Below the pieces are notes generated by a model. That model searched no databases, was not told the DNA's origin, and worked only from the letters and a program-made list of their open reading frames with translations. Below, one piece after another: positions 34,484-43,510 of a stretch of 64,000 nt of DNA. The translations under genes and the position numbers were made by a program. The first letter of the stretch is position 1. Each line of letters begins with the position of its first letter. Source of the stretch: Spirochaetales bacterium (GTDB taxonomy: Bacteria > Spirochaetota > Spirochaetia > SZUA-6 > RPPD01); NCBI GenBank assembly GCA_016934415.1, contig JAFGSW010000058.1:1-64000 (forward strand), written 5' to 3'.

Positions 34484-34953
34484 TCAGTTCAAGGTAAATA
34501 TTTTGTCGGAGAATCGTGCGTACTGGATTGAGCCGATGTAGGTCAACAATTCGACGTTTCCATTCGAAAAGACCCATAATTCCCCCAGGCCGGAGGTTCC
34601 GCCGCTATCCGCCACGACGACGGGCAGGAACTTCGTATAGGCGGGTCTATATCCGCTCGGCAAGGTAAAGAGAAAGGTTGTCGACACCGAACCGGCGTTG
34701 GCGATGGCGCCGGAAATGCGGACCTGGCCCAGGTGGTCCTTGCCGAACTCGAGAGGTTCATACCCCCGCCGCTGTCGGCCCAGCCGTTCTGAAACGCGGG
34801 CTCGGCGCGGCGCGCTCCGTTTCTTCGGAGGCATTTTCGCCGTCGATCCGGTTGGATCGTTTGCCGCGGGCGATGAGAATCCGCCGCCATGATCTCGGTG
34901 AAAAATCTTTCGAAGTCGTTCTTCGTGTCGGCGCGCGGTTTCGACGTGTTCAA
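34484..34953 (-). pseudogene. frameshifted phage tail-fibre-like C-terminal domain
   Basis: The frame ending at 34484 encodes YEPLEFGKDHLGQVRISGAI, then FLFTLPSGYRPAYTKFLPVV and a final FSDKIFTLN, closely resembling the C-terminal domain of phage tail or collar proteins. The preceding part (AFQNGWADSGGG) is in another frame (ORF start 34953). The two meet at GGCGGGGGTATG; one more G would join them. No other phage genes are adjacent, so this is probably a remnant. Confidence 0.5.
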
Positions 34954-35190
34954 CTCACTGACCTACGGCGGCGTGCATTCCGCCCAGTACCCGCTCAACG
35001 CGTACCGGACGCTTGCGTCCGGACGTTTCGCCCGCCATAGAGTGGATTCTCCGCCCCGACGTGTAAATTGAATACTACGGCGGGGACGCGGATGGGGGAG
35101 GGGAATCACCGATGATACCGCTGGAGACCGATCACGAAAAAAGTCAGTTTCTTTTTTCAGTGAACCGCGTATGTGTGTGCATGGCGGGAC

Positions 35191-35952
35191 TCATTTCCTG
35201 CCGATGAAATCAATAACCGCGTTGATGAACGTGAGGGGGTGGGGCGGGCAGCCGGGGATGAAGAGGTCGACGCGGTGGGTTTCGAGGAACCGGCGGTCGA
35301 GCTCGTCGGACTCCGCGTACAGGCCGCCGGACAGGGCGCAGGCGCCCGCCAGGACGACGATCTTGGGCTCGGGCACGGCGGCGTACGCGTCCTCGAGGGC
35401 CCGGGACATGGACTTGGTGATCGGGCCCGTGACGACCAGCCCGTCCGCGTGGCGGGGGGAGGCGGTAAACTCGATCCCGTAGCGCCCCATGTCGAAGTTG
35501 ACGTTGGAGCAGGCGTTCAGCTCGAGCTCGCAGGCGGCGCAGCCGCCGGCCGACACCTGGCGGAGCTTGAGCGAGCGCCGGAAGAAACGGCGCGGTTCGC
35601 CCCGGTCGCGGACCGAGCGCGACATGTAGAAGTTGAGGCCCCGCGCCTCCCCGGCGACGAGCCGCTCCCGGTAGGCGGTCCCCATCCGGAAGCGGCTGGT
35701 GAAGACGATGCCGCCCCGCGGGCAGGCGCGTTCGCACGCGCCGCAGAACACGCACTTGCCCAGGTCGAGGGTGAGCGGCGCCGTCTCGATGGCGCGGGTG
35801 GGGCAGGCCGCCGCGCAAGCCGCGCAATCCGCGGGGCAGGCCCCGGCATTCAGCTCCGGCAGCCCGCGAAAGCGGTCGGAGACGCCCGGGCGCCGCAGGT
35901 CGCGGATCGTCTGGTGGCCTTGTTTGATTCTATTGGTGATCAGTCGCAGCAT
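35191..35952 (-). CDS. fused ferredoxin-like and hydrogenase small subunit (HyfH-HyfI/NuoI-NuoB-like)
   Basis: A 253-residue fusion. Residues about 35-90 hold two [4Fe-4S] clusters: a CPADCAACAAACP set and CVFCGACERACP. Residues about 120-253 are the NuoB/HycG-type small subunit with GGCAACELEL, GACALSGG and IPGCPPHP, the four ligands of the proximal cluster. In E. coli hydrogenase 3/4 these are separate proteins. The ATG at 35952 has AGGAG upstream; an upstream start would overlap repeat DNA. It is the last gene of the operon and conducts electrons in the peripheral arm. Confidence 0.88.
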   Translation of the reverse strand: MLRLITNRIKQGHQTIRDLRRPGVSDRFRGLPELNAGACPADCAACAAACPTRAIETAPLTLDLGKCVFCGACERACPRGGIVFTSRFRMGTAYRERLVAGEARGLNFYMSRSVRDRGEPRRFFRRSLKLRQVSAGGCAACELELNACSNVNFDMGRYGIEFTASPRHADGLVVTGPITKSMSRALEDAYAAVPEPKIVVLAGACALSGGLYAESDELDRRFLETHRVDLFIPGCPPHPLTFINAVIDFIGRK

Positions 35953-35990
35953 GAGATCTCCTCTTTTCTCCGTGCGCTCCGTGTCCTCTC

Positions 35991-37481
35991 CTAAAGGTCG
36001 AATCCGCAATATGACAAATTGAAGCTCTTGTTGCAGAGCGGAAAATCCGATATGCCATTGCCGCGCACCGCCTGTTCGAGTCCGCTCCAGTTGTGGAAGG
36101 AGGCGTCGACGATTTTATAGCGAGCGAGGCGGCCGGAAGCGTCGGTGAGGGCGGCGTGCACGGTTTCCCCGCGCCAGCTTTCCACCAGCGAGACGACGAA
36201 GGCCTCGGGCCGCAGGGGACGCGGCGGCGCGACGAGGTCGCCCGCCGCGGGCAAGCCGTCCAGGAGCCCGCGGATAAAGTTGAAGGACTGGGTGATCTCG
36301 AGGCGGCGGATATAGGCGCGGGCGAAGACGTCGCCGGTTTTCAGGGTGAGACGGTGGACCGGGAAGGAGGCGTACGGTCCCGCCGGGTGATCCGCGCGCA
36401 CGTCCAGGGACAGGCCCGAGGCGCGCGCGGCCGGGCCCACCATTCCCAGCGCGCGGGCGGTTTGCGGGCTCACCGTCCCGGTGGATTCGAAGCGCGAAAG
36501 GACGCTCGCGGATGAAAAGAGGAGGCCGCAGAGCCGGTCCGCCGCGTCCTCGGCCGCGTCGACATTGGCGCGGACGCGCGCCGCGATGTCGCCGTCCAAC
36601 CCGTAATTCACGCCGCCGACGGCGAGCAATCCCCGGCCGAAACGGGACCCGCAGATCTCCAGGAGGGTGTTGATGACGATGGTGCGGGTCGCGCCCAAGC
36701 CGGCCTGGCCGGGGAGGTAGGCGATGTCGCCGGAAAGCGCGGCCAGGTCCCCGATGTGCATGGCGGCGCGCTCGAGCTCGAGCGCCAGGCCGCGAACGGC
36801 CAGGGCGCGGAGCGGACAATCGGCGCCGCCGAGGCCTTCCCAGGCCTGGGCGAAGGCGAGGCCGTGCCCGAGGCACTCGTCCCCGGCCACGGTTTCGGCC
36901 AGGAGGAGCAGGGCCTCGGGAGGCGCGCCCGGCCGCAGGAAAAGTCTCTCCGCGCCGCGGCGCTGGTAGCCGAGATGGATATCGAGGCGGTGCACCGTCT
37001 CTCCCAGGCAGGAAAAACGGAAGCGGCCGGGCTCTATGACGCCCGCGTGGATCGGTCCCACGCCGACTTCGTGGACCTCTTCGCCCTCCACCCGATCGAA
37101 GGGGTATACCTCGCCGTCGCTTCCGGCCGGAAAAATGTTCCGCACCGGCTTCAAGGCCGGGTGCCCCTCGGGCAGCAGGCCGTATTCTTCGTACGCTTCG
37201 CGTTCAAAGAGGTGAAAGGCGGGGAAATCCGGCGTAAAGCTCCGGTAGGTCCTGTCGCCCGCGAACAACGTCGCGAACGCCGCCAGGCGCGAGTTCTCGT
37301 CGTCGGCCAAAACGCAATACAGGTTGACCGCGTCGCGTCCGCCGGCCGCCCCGAAGAAGGCGACGACCCGGAGACCGTCCAACGCTTCGGCCTTGACCCG
37401 ATCTTCGAATTCCCCGATCGGAAGAACGGGAATATCCTTCAGCCCGACCGGCTTGCCGTTTTTTAAAATCGTTCCGTTCAT
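35991..37481 (-). CDS. hydrogenase-like large subunit (HyfG/NuoCD-like) lacking Ni-Fe ligands
   Basis: A 496-residue fusion of a NuoC-like N-terminal domain (FHLFEREAYEEYG) and a NuoD/hydrogenase-like domain (LDIHLGYQRRGAERLFL). Where hydrogenases have CGxC the sequence is AGDEC, and the C-terminal DPCxxC is replaced by DFPLCNKSFNLSYCGF, so both Cys pairs needed for the Ni-Fe centre are absent. This matches energy-converting-hydrogenase-related (Ehr) complexes, whose substrate is unknown. GGGAGA precedes the ATG at 37481, two bases after the hyfF-like gene. Confidence 0.88.
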   Translation of the reverse strand: MNGTILKNGKPVGLKDIPVLPIGEFEDRVKAEALDGLRVVAFFGAAGGRDAVNLYCVLADDENSRLAAFATLFAGDRTYRSFTPDFPAFHLFEREAYEEYGLLPEGHPALKPVRNIFPAGSDGEVYPFDRVEGEEVHEVGVGPIHAGVIEPGRFRFSCLGETVHRLDIHLGYQRRGAERLFLRPGAPPEALLLLAETVAGDECLGHGLAFAQAWEGLGGADCPLRALAVRGLALELERAAMHIGDLAALSGDIAYLPGQAGLGATRTIVINTLLEICGSRFGRGLLAVGGVNYGLDGDIAARVRANVDAAEDAADRLCGLLFSSASVLSRFESTGTVSPQTARALGMVGPAARASGLSLDVRADHPAGPYASFPVHRLTLKTGDVFARAYIRRLEITQSFNFIRGLLDGLPAAGDLVAPPRPLRPEAFVVSLVESWRGETVHAALTDASGRLARYKIVDASFHNWSGLEQAVRGNGISDFPLCNKSFNLSYCGFDL

Positions 37482-37483
37482 GC

Positions 37484-38962
37484 TTATCTCCCGACCGCGA
37501 CGAACGCGTTCCGGGCGTCGGTGATGAGCCGGGTCACGAAGTCCGGGATGAACAGGCCCAAGCCGAGGAGGAGCACCAGAAAGAAAGCCGGCGGCAGGTA
37601 AGCCCAGACCGAAAGACGACGGCCGGCCGCCGCCGGCGCCGCTCCCTCCGGTACGAAATCGCGTTCCCCCCGGGGGCGGTACCGTCCCCAAGCCATTCCG
37701 AACACCGACTTGCCCATGCCGAAGGCTACGATGGCAAGAAGGAGGAATAAAGGGACCGCGAGCCATGCCAGGCCCCGGCTCACCATGGCGCCCACCAGGA
37801 AATATTTGCTGAAGAAGGCGCCGAACGGCGGCAGCCCGGCGATGGCGACGAAGCCCAGGATCCAGAGCCAGGCGGTCTTCCGATCGCGGTTGAGGAGCGC
37901 GCCCGCATCGGAGATTTGCTTGCTCCCGGCGAGGCGGTGAATGTTGCCGGTGGTGAGGAAGAGTCCGGACTTGGCGAAAGAGTGGACCACCATGTGGAGC
38001 AGGGCGGCGAACAGCCCCGGCCCGCCGAGCCCCAGCCCGATGGCGACGATTCCCATGTTCTCTATGGAAGAATACGCGAGCATCCGTTTGTAATTCTCGC
38101 TTGAGAGGATGTAGGCCGCGCTCACGAGGAGCGAGAGGAAGCCCATGACGAGGAGGAGCGTGCCGGCGAACGGCTCGAGGCCCGCGCCCGTCATGATCGG
38201 ATGGAAGCGCACCAGGCCGACGCCGGCGACGTTGAGGAGCGCCCCGGAGAGAAGCGCCGACACCGGCGAAGGCGCCTCGGAGTGGGTGTCCGGGAGCCAG
38301 GCGTGCACCGGCGCAAGCCCCATCTTGGTCCCGAAGCCCACCAGGATGAAGGCGAAGGCGAGCTTGAGGAGGAAGGGGTTGATCGCGCCCGCGCCTGCGT
38401 ACAGGTCGGCGAAGAAGAGCGAACCGATCGATTTGCTTCCCAGGGAAAGGACGATGACGCCGATGAACGAGAGGGCGACGCCGATGGAGCAGATGAAGAT
38501 GTATTTCCATACCGCCTCGAGCGCCTGCTTGCCGCGTTCCACGGAGATGAGCATCCCGCCGGTCAGGGTGGTGGCCTCGACGAAAACCCAGAGGAGGCCG
38601 AGGTGCGAGGAGAGAATCCCGCCGGTCATTGAGACAAGGAAGAGGAGCATGGAGATCGTATAAAGCGTGTCCTTTTCCCGCGACAGATTCACATTCGCGA
38701 GGTAGAAGAGCGAGTAGCCGCTCACGCCGAGATTCACCGCGGCGAGCGTGAGGAGGAAGAGCTTTCCGAGAGAGTCGAAGTCGAAATAACGGCGAAGCTC
38801 CTCCGGGAGGAGGAAGAACGCGGGCCCGATGAGGACGAGGACGGCGCCCGCGGCGTAGGCGAGGGCGAAGCCCAGGAGCGCGATGCGGTTGACGACGCGG
38901 CGGCGGAAGGCGAGGCAGACGAGGCAGAGGGCGGCGGGCGCGATGAAGAAGAGGATCAGCAT
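37484..38962 (-). CDS. antiporter-like membrane subunit (HyfF-like)
   Basis: A 492-residue protein with about 13-14 membrane helices of the NuoL/M/N family. SGALLNVAGVGLVRFHPI and the helix pair around FGTKMGLAPVHAWLPDTHSEAP carry the conserved Lys and His residues of the proton or sodium channel. SYKRMLAYSS-like SSENYKRMLAYSSIENMG is the usual helix-8 signature. It forms part of the ion-pumping arm of the Ehr-type complex. Confidence 0.9.
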   Translation of the reverse strand: MLILFFIAPAALCLVCLAFRRRVVNRIALLGFALAYAAGAVLVLIGPAFFLLPEELRRYFDFDSLGKLFLLTLAAVNLGVSGYSLFYLANVNLSREKDTLYTISMLLFLVSMTGGILSSHLGLLWVFVEATTLTGGMLISVERGKQALEAVWKYIFICSIGVALSFIGVIVLSLGSKSIGSLFFADLYAGAGAINPFLLKLAFAFILVGFGTKMGLAPVHAWLPDTHSEAPSPVSALLSGALLNVAGVGLVRFHPIMTGAGLEPFAGTLLLVMGFLSLLVSAAYILSSENYKRMLAYSSIENMGIVAIGLGLGGPGLFAALLHMVVHSFAKSGLFLTTGNIHRLAGSKQISDAGALLNRDRKTAWLWILGFVAIAGLPPFGAFFSKYFLVGAMVSRGLAWLAVPLFLLLAIVAFGMGKSVFGMAWGRYRPRGERDFVPEGAAPAAAGRRLSVWAYLPPAFFLVLLLGLGLFIPDFVTRLITDARNAFVAVGR

Positions 38963-38967
38963 GGCGG

Positions 38968-39603
38968 TCAGTCCTTGAGATTCTGCAGGGCGTTGATGCG
39001 ATCCTCGTCGTACGCCCGCTGGATACGGTTGGAGAAGACGACGAAGAGGTAGACCGCCGTGAACGCGTCGAGGAGCACGCCCAGGTTCACGATGAACGGC
39101 ATTTCGCTGGCGACGGAGAGCGAAAGCAGGAAGATGCCGTTCTCCACGAAGATGTACCCGATGATGTGGGTGACGATCTTTTTCCGGCTCATGACCAGGA
39201 GCAGCCCGGAGACGATGATGGAGATCGAAACGCCGAAAGCGAGGGGCGCGAGGCCGGCGGCGAGGCGGCGCGCCCAGAAGGAGATGATGAAGCCGAACGC
39301 GAAGACGAGGCTTGAGAGGATGAGCGAGAAAAACTGCGGGAGGGACGGCTCGATCTCCCGGCGCACCTCGTTTTTTCTCACCAGGTTGAAGAGGATGGCG
39401 GGGATGGCGATCGCCTTCACGCCGAGCGCTTCGGCGCCGAGGAAGACGGTCTCGAAGACGCTCCGGCTCGCGAAGTCGAAAAGGACGAGGGCGAAGAGAA
39501 GGGCGCCCTGCAGGGCGAGGATCTTGAGGTAGCCTTCGATCCTGCTCGTGGCGTAGACGTAGAGCATGGTGGTGCCGAGGATGACGGCGAGGATGTCGGT
39601 CAC
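38968..39603 (-). CDS. HyfE-like membrane subunit
   Basis: A 211-residue protein with about six or seven membrane helices, related to HyfE and to NuoK/MrpC-type subunits (GVSISIIVSGLLLVMSRKKI; IGYIFVENGIFLLSL). GTG start at 39603 overlaps the stop of the hyfC-like gene (GTGA), implying translational coupling. Belongs to the membrane arm. Confidence 0.85.
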   Translation of the reverse strand: MTDILAVILGTTMLYVYATSRIEGYLKILALQGALLFALVLFDFASRSVFETVFLGAEALGVKAIAIPAILFNLVRKNEVRREIEPSLPQFFSLILSSLVFAFGFIISFWARRLAAGLAPLAFGVSISIIVSGLLLVMSRKKIVTHIIGYIFVENGIFLLSLSVASEMPFIVNLGVLLDAFTAVYLFVVFSNRIQRAYDEDRINALQNLKD

Positions 39604-40529
39604 GGCGCGCCTCCGGCGCCGGCGCCCGCGAGGAAGACCGCGCTCCCGAGCGCGATCAGGGCGAGCGCGGTCATGACGAAGATGAGCTGCGGGACGTGGG
39701 TGAGGCGGGTGCGGGCCAGCACCGACTCGATGACGCCCGCGCACGCGGCGACGAGGACCGGCGCGGCGAGCCACACGACGACCGGCAGGACGCTCCCGGG
39801 ACAGAACGGCAGGACGAGATTGGCGATGAGCGAGGCGTAGAGCGCGGTTTTCAGGCCGCGGGCGAGCTGGATGAAGGCCAGGTCGGGCCCGGAGTTGTCG
39901 AGCGCCGTCGCCTCGTGAATCATGGTGAGCTCGAGGTGGGTGGCCGGATCGTCCACCGGCCCGCGGCCGCCCTCCACCAGAATCAGGAGGAAAAGCGCGA
40001 GCCCGGCGAGAGGAAGGACGATGAGGGAAAGCGTGCCGTGCCCGTCCGCCAGGCGGAAGAGGTCGGCGAACGAGCCGCGGCCGGTGACGAAGGCGAGGGT
40101 GCCCAGGAGCAGGAAGAGGGCCGGCTCCACGAGCACGCCGAAGGACGCATCGCGGCTCGCGCCCATGCCTTCGAAACTCGAGCCGGTATCGAGCGCCGCG
40201 GCGAGGCCCAGGAATTTCCCGAGGCCCAGGAAGTAGGCGAAGAGGATGAAGTCCCCGTCGAACTCGAGGAACGCCCGGCCTCGGGACAGCGGCACGAAGA
40301 GCGCGGCCGCGACGACGGCGGCCAGGCTCAAGCAAGGCGCGAGCTTGAACACGAGCGTCGTCGTGCGGCTCACGACCTCGCCCTTGCGCAGGAGCTTCAG
40401 GAAGTCGTGGAAGGGCTGAAAGAGCGGCGGTCCCCGGCGGCCGGCCGCGACGGCCTTCACCCGGTTCATGATTCCCCCGAGGAGGAAGGGCATGACGAGC
40501 AGGGCGGCGATGTCGATGACGGCGTTCAC
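39600..40529 (-). CDS. HyfC/NuoH-like membrane subunit
   Basis: A 309-residue protein with about eight membrane helices, homologous to HyfC/HycD and NuoH, which connects the membrane and peripheral arms. Conserved landmarks are GRRGPPLFQPFHDFLKLLRK near the N-terminus and VDDPATHLELTMIHEA. GTG start at 40529 has GGAGG six bases upstream, inside the end of the hyfB-like gene. Confidence 0.9.
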   Translation of the reverse strand: MNAVIDIAALLVMPFLLGGIMNRVKAVAAGRRGPPLFQPFHDFLKLLRKGEVVSRTTTLVFKLAPCLSLAAVVAAALFVPLSRGRAFLEFDGDFILFAYFLGLGKFLGLAAALDTGSSFEGMGASRDASFGVLVEPALFLLLGTLAFVTGRGSFADLFRLADGHGTLSLIVLPLAGLALFLLILVEGGRGPVDDPATHLELTMIHEATALDNSGPDLAFIQLARGLKTALYASLIANLVLPFCPGSVLPVVVWLAAPVLVAACAGVIESVLARTRLTHVPQLIFVMTALALIALGSAVFLAGAGAGGAP

Positions 40530-40531
40530 GC

Positions 40532-42520
40532 TCAACCTCCCAACCCGAAAATGAGGATGATGATCGCCGTCAGAAAGACGATCCCGTAGAGAATGTACTG
40601 CTGGGTGTTTCCGCTCTGCACCCAGGAGAAGAATTTGAGAAACGTGCGGACGGCCTTGACGAAGGGTTTGAGCGCCAGTCTTTCGACCGCGTCCGAACCC
40701 TCGGTCGCCGCCTCGATGACGGGCGGCGGGAGTCCGGCCGGCCCGGCTTCGGTCTTCACCCTCGTTCTGAACCCCAGGAGCGGGGCGAAAAACCCGCGGA
40801 CGATCCAGGAGAATGAGCCGGCCGTGTACTGGAGCCGGCCGGAGCGCCGCTGGCAGCCGCAATCCCAGGTTTTCGTTTCCGTCACCGTGCGCTTGCGGAG
40901 CAGGAGCGCCCTCAGGCCGAGGAGCGCGCCGCCGGCCGCGGCGAAAACGAGGAATCCCTTCGAGAGCGAGGAGAAAATCCCGTCCAGCGCCGGGACCGGG
41001 GAATCGCCCGCCGCGCCCGCGAAGCCCGAGACGAGTCCGGTCATCAAGGGCAGGGTGAGCCGGGGCAGGAGCCCGATGACGACGATGAGAGCCGCCGTGA
41101 CGAGCTGCGCGATCAGGCCGAACGGCTCCCCGTCGCGCGCCGCGCCGCGCCCCTGCTCCCGGGGCAGTCCGAGGAACGTCGCGCCGAAGGCCTTGACGAA
41201 GCAGAGGAGCGCGAGCACTCCGATGAGGGCGAGCCCGGCGAGGGAGAGGACGAGGGCGACCGCCCGCCCGGCGCCGGCCCCGGGAAGCCCGCGGAGCAAT
41301 CCGAGGTAGATCGCGAACTCGCTCACGAAGCCGTTCAGAAGTGGTAGGCCGGAAATGGCGAGTGAACCGATGAGGAAGAGGGCCGCCGTTTTCGGCATCG
41401 CCTTGGCCAACCCGCCGAGCTTCTCCATGTTTCGGGTATGGGTCTGCAGGTAGACCGACCCCGCGCCCATGAAGAGAAGCCCCTTGAACAGGGAGTGGTT
41501 GAGGACGTGGAGGAGGCCCCCGAAAAAGCCGAGGAAGGCCATGGCGGGCAGGCCGAGCGAAAGGCCGATCATGCCGACGCCGATGCCCAAGCCGATGATG
41601 CCGATGTTCTCGATGCTGTGGTAGGCGAGGAGCTTCTTGAGATCGTGCTGGGCGACGGCGTAGACTACGCCGAGGATGCCGCTCAATAGCGACAGGATGA
41701 GGATGAAACAGGAGAGCCACAAGGGCGGATTGCCCATGAATTGGATGAGCCGGAGGAGGCCGTAGATCCCGGTCTTGATCATCACCCCGGACATGACCGC
41801 CGACACCGGCGCCGGCGCGGCCGGGTGGGCCCTGGGGAGCCAGGTATGGAAGGGCACGAATCCGGCCTTGGCGGCGAACCCGACGAACAGGATCAGGAAC
41901 AGGCCGGCGGCGAGCGGACCGCCGCCTGATAAGACGGCCGGAAAGGCGGAGAAGTCGACGCCGCCGGCGGCGTGCGTCAAAACGACGAACCCCGTGAGGA
42001 GGAAGGCGAACCCGGCCTGCATGGCGACGAGGTAGTAGATCGCCGCCTTCCGGGTTTCCTCCTTCTCGTGCTCGAAGGCCACCAGGGCGAAGGAGGAGAG
42101 CGACATGATCTCCCACAGGAAGAGGAAGGCGACCGCCTGCCGCACCGCGACGAGGAGGAGCATGGCGAGGAAGAGGACGCCGAGCGCCGGGTAGTACAAC
42201 CGGGACTTGGCCGCGGGGTAGGTCTGGACGTAACCGATCGAGTACAGGCCGGCCGTGAAATTGGAGAGCGACAGGATGAGGACGAAGAAGGCGGCCAGCG
42301 GGTCGAGCGCGAGGCCGACCGGGCCGAAGGGGAAGGGCAGGGCGGCGGTGAAAGTCGCCGGCTCGCACGAAAGAAGCACGGGAATGGCGGCCGCGGCGCA
42401 GAGACCGAGTCCGGCGCCTCCGCCGATCGAGTAGACGACGCCCCGCAGTTTCGCGGGCGCGGCGAGGGCGAGGAGCGCGCCGCCCGCGACGGCGGCGCAT
42501 CCGGCCAGGAAAACGGTCAT
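40532..42520 (-). CDS. HyfB-like antiporter subunit (NuoL-like)
   Basis: A 662-residue protein with about 16 membrane helices. FVPFHTWLPRAHPAAPAPVS and LKKLLAYHSIENIGIIGLG are standard NuoL/HyfB signatures with conserved channel Lys/His. A long C-terminal tail ends in a membrane helix (FLTAIIILIFGLGG), as in HyfB/HycC. The ATG at 42520 overlaps the EIIA-gene stop (ATGA). First structural gene of the operon. Confidence 0.92.
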   Translation of the reverse strand: MTVFLAGCAAVAGGALLALAAPAKLRGVVYSIGGGAGLGLCAAAAIPVLLSCEPATFTAALPFPFGPVGLALDPLAAFFVLILSLSNFTAGLYSIGYVQTYPAAKSRLYYPALGVLFLAMLLLVAVRQAVAFLFLWEIMSLSSFALVAFEHEKEETRKAAIYYLVAMQAGFAFLLTGFVVLTHAAGGVDFSAFPAVLSGGGPLAAGLFLILFVGFAAKAGFVPFHTWLPRAHPAAPAPVSAVMSGVMIKTGIYGLLRLIQFMGNPPLWLSCFILILSLLSGILGVVYAVAQHDLKKLLAYHSIENIGIIGLGIGVGMIGLSLGLPAMAFLGFFGGLLHVLNHSLFKGLLFMGAGSVYLQTHTRNMEKLGGLAKAMPKTAALFLIGSLAISGLPLLNGFVSEFAIYLGLLRGLPGAGAGRAVALVLSLAGLALIGVLALLCFVKAFGATFLGLPREQGRGAARDGEPFGLIAQLVTAALIVVIGLLPRLTLPLMTGLVSGFAGAAGDSPVPALDGIFSSLSKGFLVFAAAGGALLGLRALLLRKRTVTETKTWDCGCQRRSGRLQYTAGSFSWIVRGFFAPLLGFRTRVKTEAGPAGLPPPVIEAATEGSDAVERLALKPFVKAVRTFLKFFSWVQSGNTQQYILYGIVFLTAIIILIFGLGG

Positions 42521-43203
42521 GACGGCGGTCCTTTCCGGGGAAGATCGCGCTCGATATCGGCGAGGAAAGAAAAGATAACGTCCGCCGGGGCCCGGGTTTC
42601 CAGGAGGGCGCGAAAATCGTCGCGTTGGCAGAAGTAGGAGATTTTGGAGAGGACCTCGAGGTGGCGCTTGGGATTGGCGGTGAGCGCGATGAACATCGTG
42701 TGCACCGGCTCGCCGTCGAGGGCTTGAAAATCGACTTTTTCCCTGAGGAAGAAGATCGAGACCTCGGCGTCGGCCGAGTCGGTGAGGATGGGATTGCGCG
42801 AGTGCGGAAGCGCAATGCCGCGGCCGACGGCGGTGGACATCATGCCCTCGCGCTGGAGGATGACCTCGATTATACGCGCGCGGTCGGCCCCGGCCGGGAG
42901 CTTGATCGCGCCCACCGCGTGCCTGATGGCCTCTCCCGGCGTCCCCCCCGGCAGATCGTAGAACACCCCGCCCCGACGGGCCATCTCCGCCAGGTTCACC
43001 GGAAGAGCGGTGAGCTTGAGCGCCAGGATCCTGTCGGACACCTCGATCCTGTTCTGAAGCAGCCACTCATTGATTTCCGCCTTCGAGAAGCGGAACTGGT
43101 GGTTGATGCGGTAGGCCGGAATCTTCTTTTCCTTGAGCCAACGGTAAATAGTCTTTTCGGAGACCTGAAGCAGTTCCACCAGGTCCCTTATTTTAAGGTC
43201 CAT
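42517..43203 (-). CDS. HTH plus PTS EIIA (PtsN-like) regulatory protein
   Basis: A 228-residue cytoplasmic protein. Residues 3-52 are an excisionase/MerR-like helix-turn-helix (LLQVSEKTIYRWLKEKKIPA). Residues about 75-225 are a PTS fructose/nitrogen-type EIIA domain with phosphorylatable His134 (GIALPHSRNP). It is the first gene of the Ehr-type operon, overlapping the next by four bases. It probably links PTS phosphorylation state to operon expression, perhaps as an autoregulator. No PTS permease genes are nearby. Confidence 0.85.
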   Translation of the reverse strand: MDLKIRDLVELLQVSEKTIYRWLKEKKIPAYRINHQFRFSKAEINEWLLQNRIEVSDRILALKLTALPVNLAEMARRGGVFYDLPGGTPGEAIRHAVGAIKLPAGADRARIIEVILQREGMMSTAVGRGIALPHSRNPILTDSADAEVSIFFLREKVDFQALDGEPVHTMFIALTANPKRHLEVLSKISYFCQRDDFRALLETRAPADVIFSFLADIERDLPRKGPPS

Positions 43204-43309
43204 CGTTTATCAAGCGCTCAATATCCGTCGTGCCCGGGTGTGCCTGCATTCGCTGTTTGACGTTGTCGAGGGTCCGATATTCAAACGCGGTTCTAATTGA
43301 GACGCGGCA

Positions 43310-43338
43310 AATATATTGATTTTCGGTCCGATTGTCAA
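43310..43338 (-). promoter_or_regulatory. strong promoter of the Ehr-type operon
   Basis: TTGACA (43333-43338), 17-base spacer, TATATT (43310-43315) on the minus strand, about 100 bases upstream of the HTH-EIIA gene. A dyad CAATAA-N6-TTATTG (43336-43353) overlaps the upstream edge of the -35 and could bind a regulator. The rest of 43204-43510 holds only GCGGATGAGACGCGGATCGG-type repeats (about 43395-43475). Confidence 0.7.
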
Positions 43339-43510
43339 TAATGTCCGTTATTGTACGGTTATTTCCGGAAATGCGGCCTGATAAGGAAGGGAGAGAGAAA
43401 CTACGGATGAGACGCGGATCGGACGCGGATGGAAAAAGGATCAGGGAAAAGAAGGGAAGAGGAAACACGGATGAAGAATGCGATTAAGGAGTGAAATTAC
43501 TTTCAGTTTA

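Noticed and set aside
35991-37481. Functional [NiFe] hydrogenase large subunit
   Set aside because: The four ligand cysteines are absent, so a catalytic Ni-Fe site is not supported.
39600-42815. Minus-strand open frame of 1071 codons spanning hyfC- and hyfB-like genes
   Set aside because: Only its C-terminal 309 residues are a real protein; the rest is an out-of-frame shadow of the hyfB-like gene.
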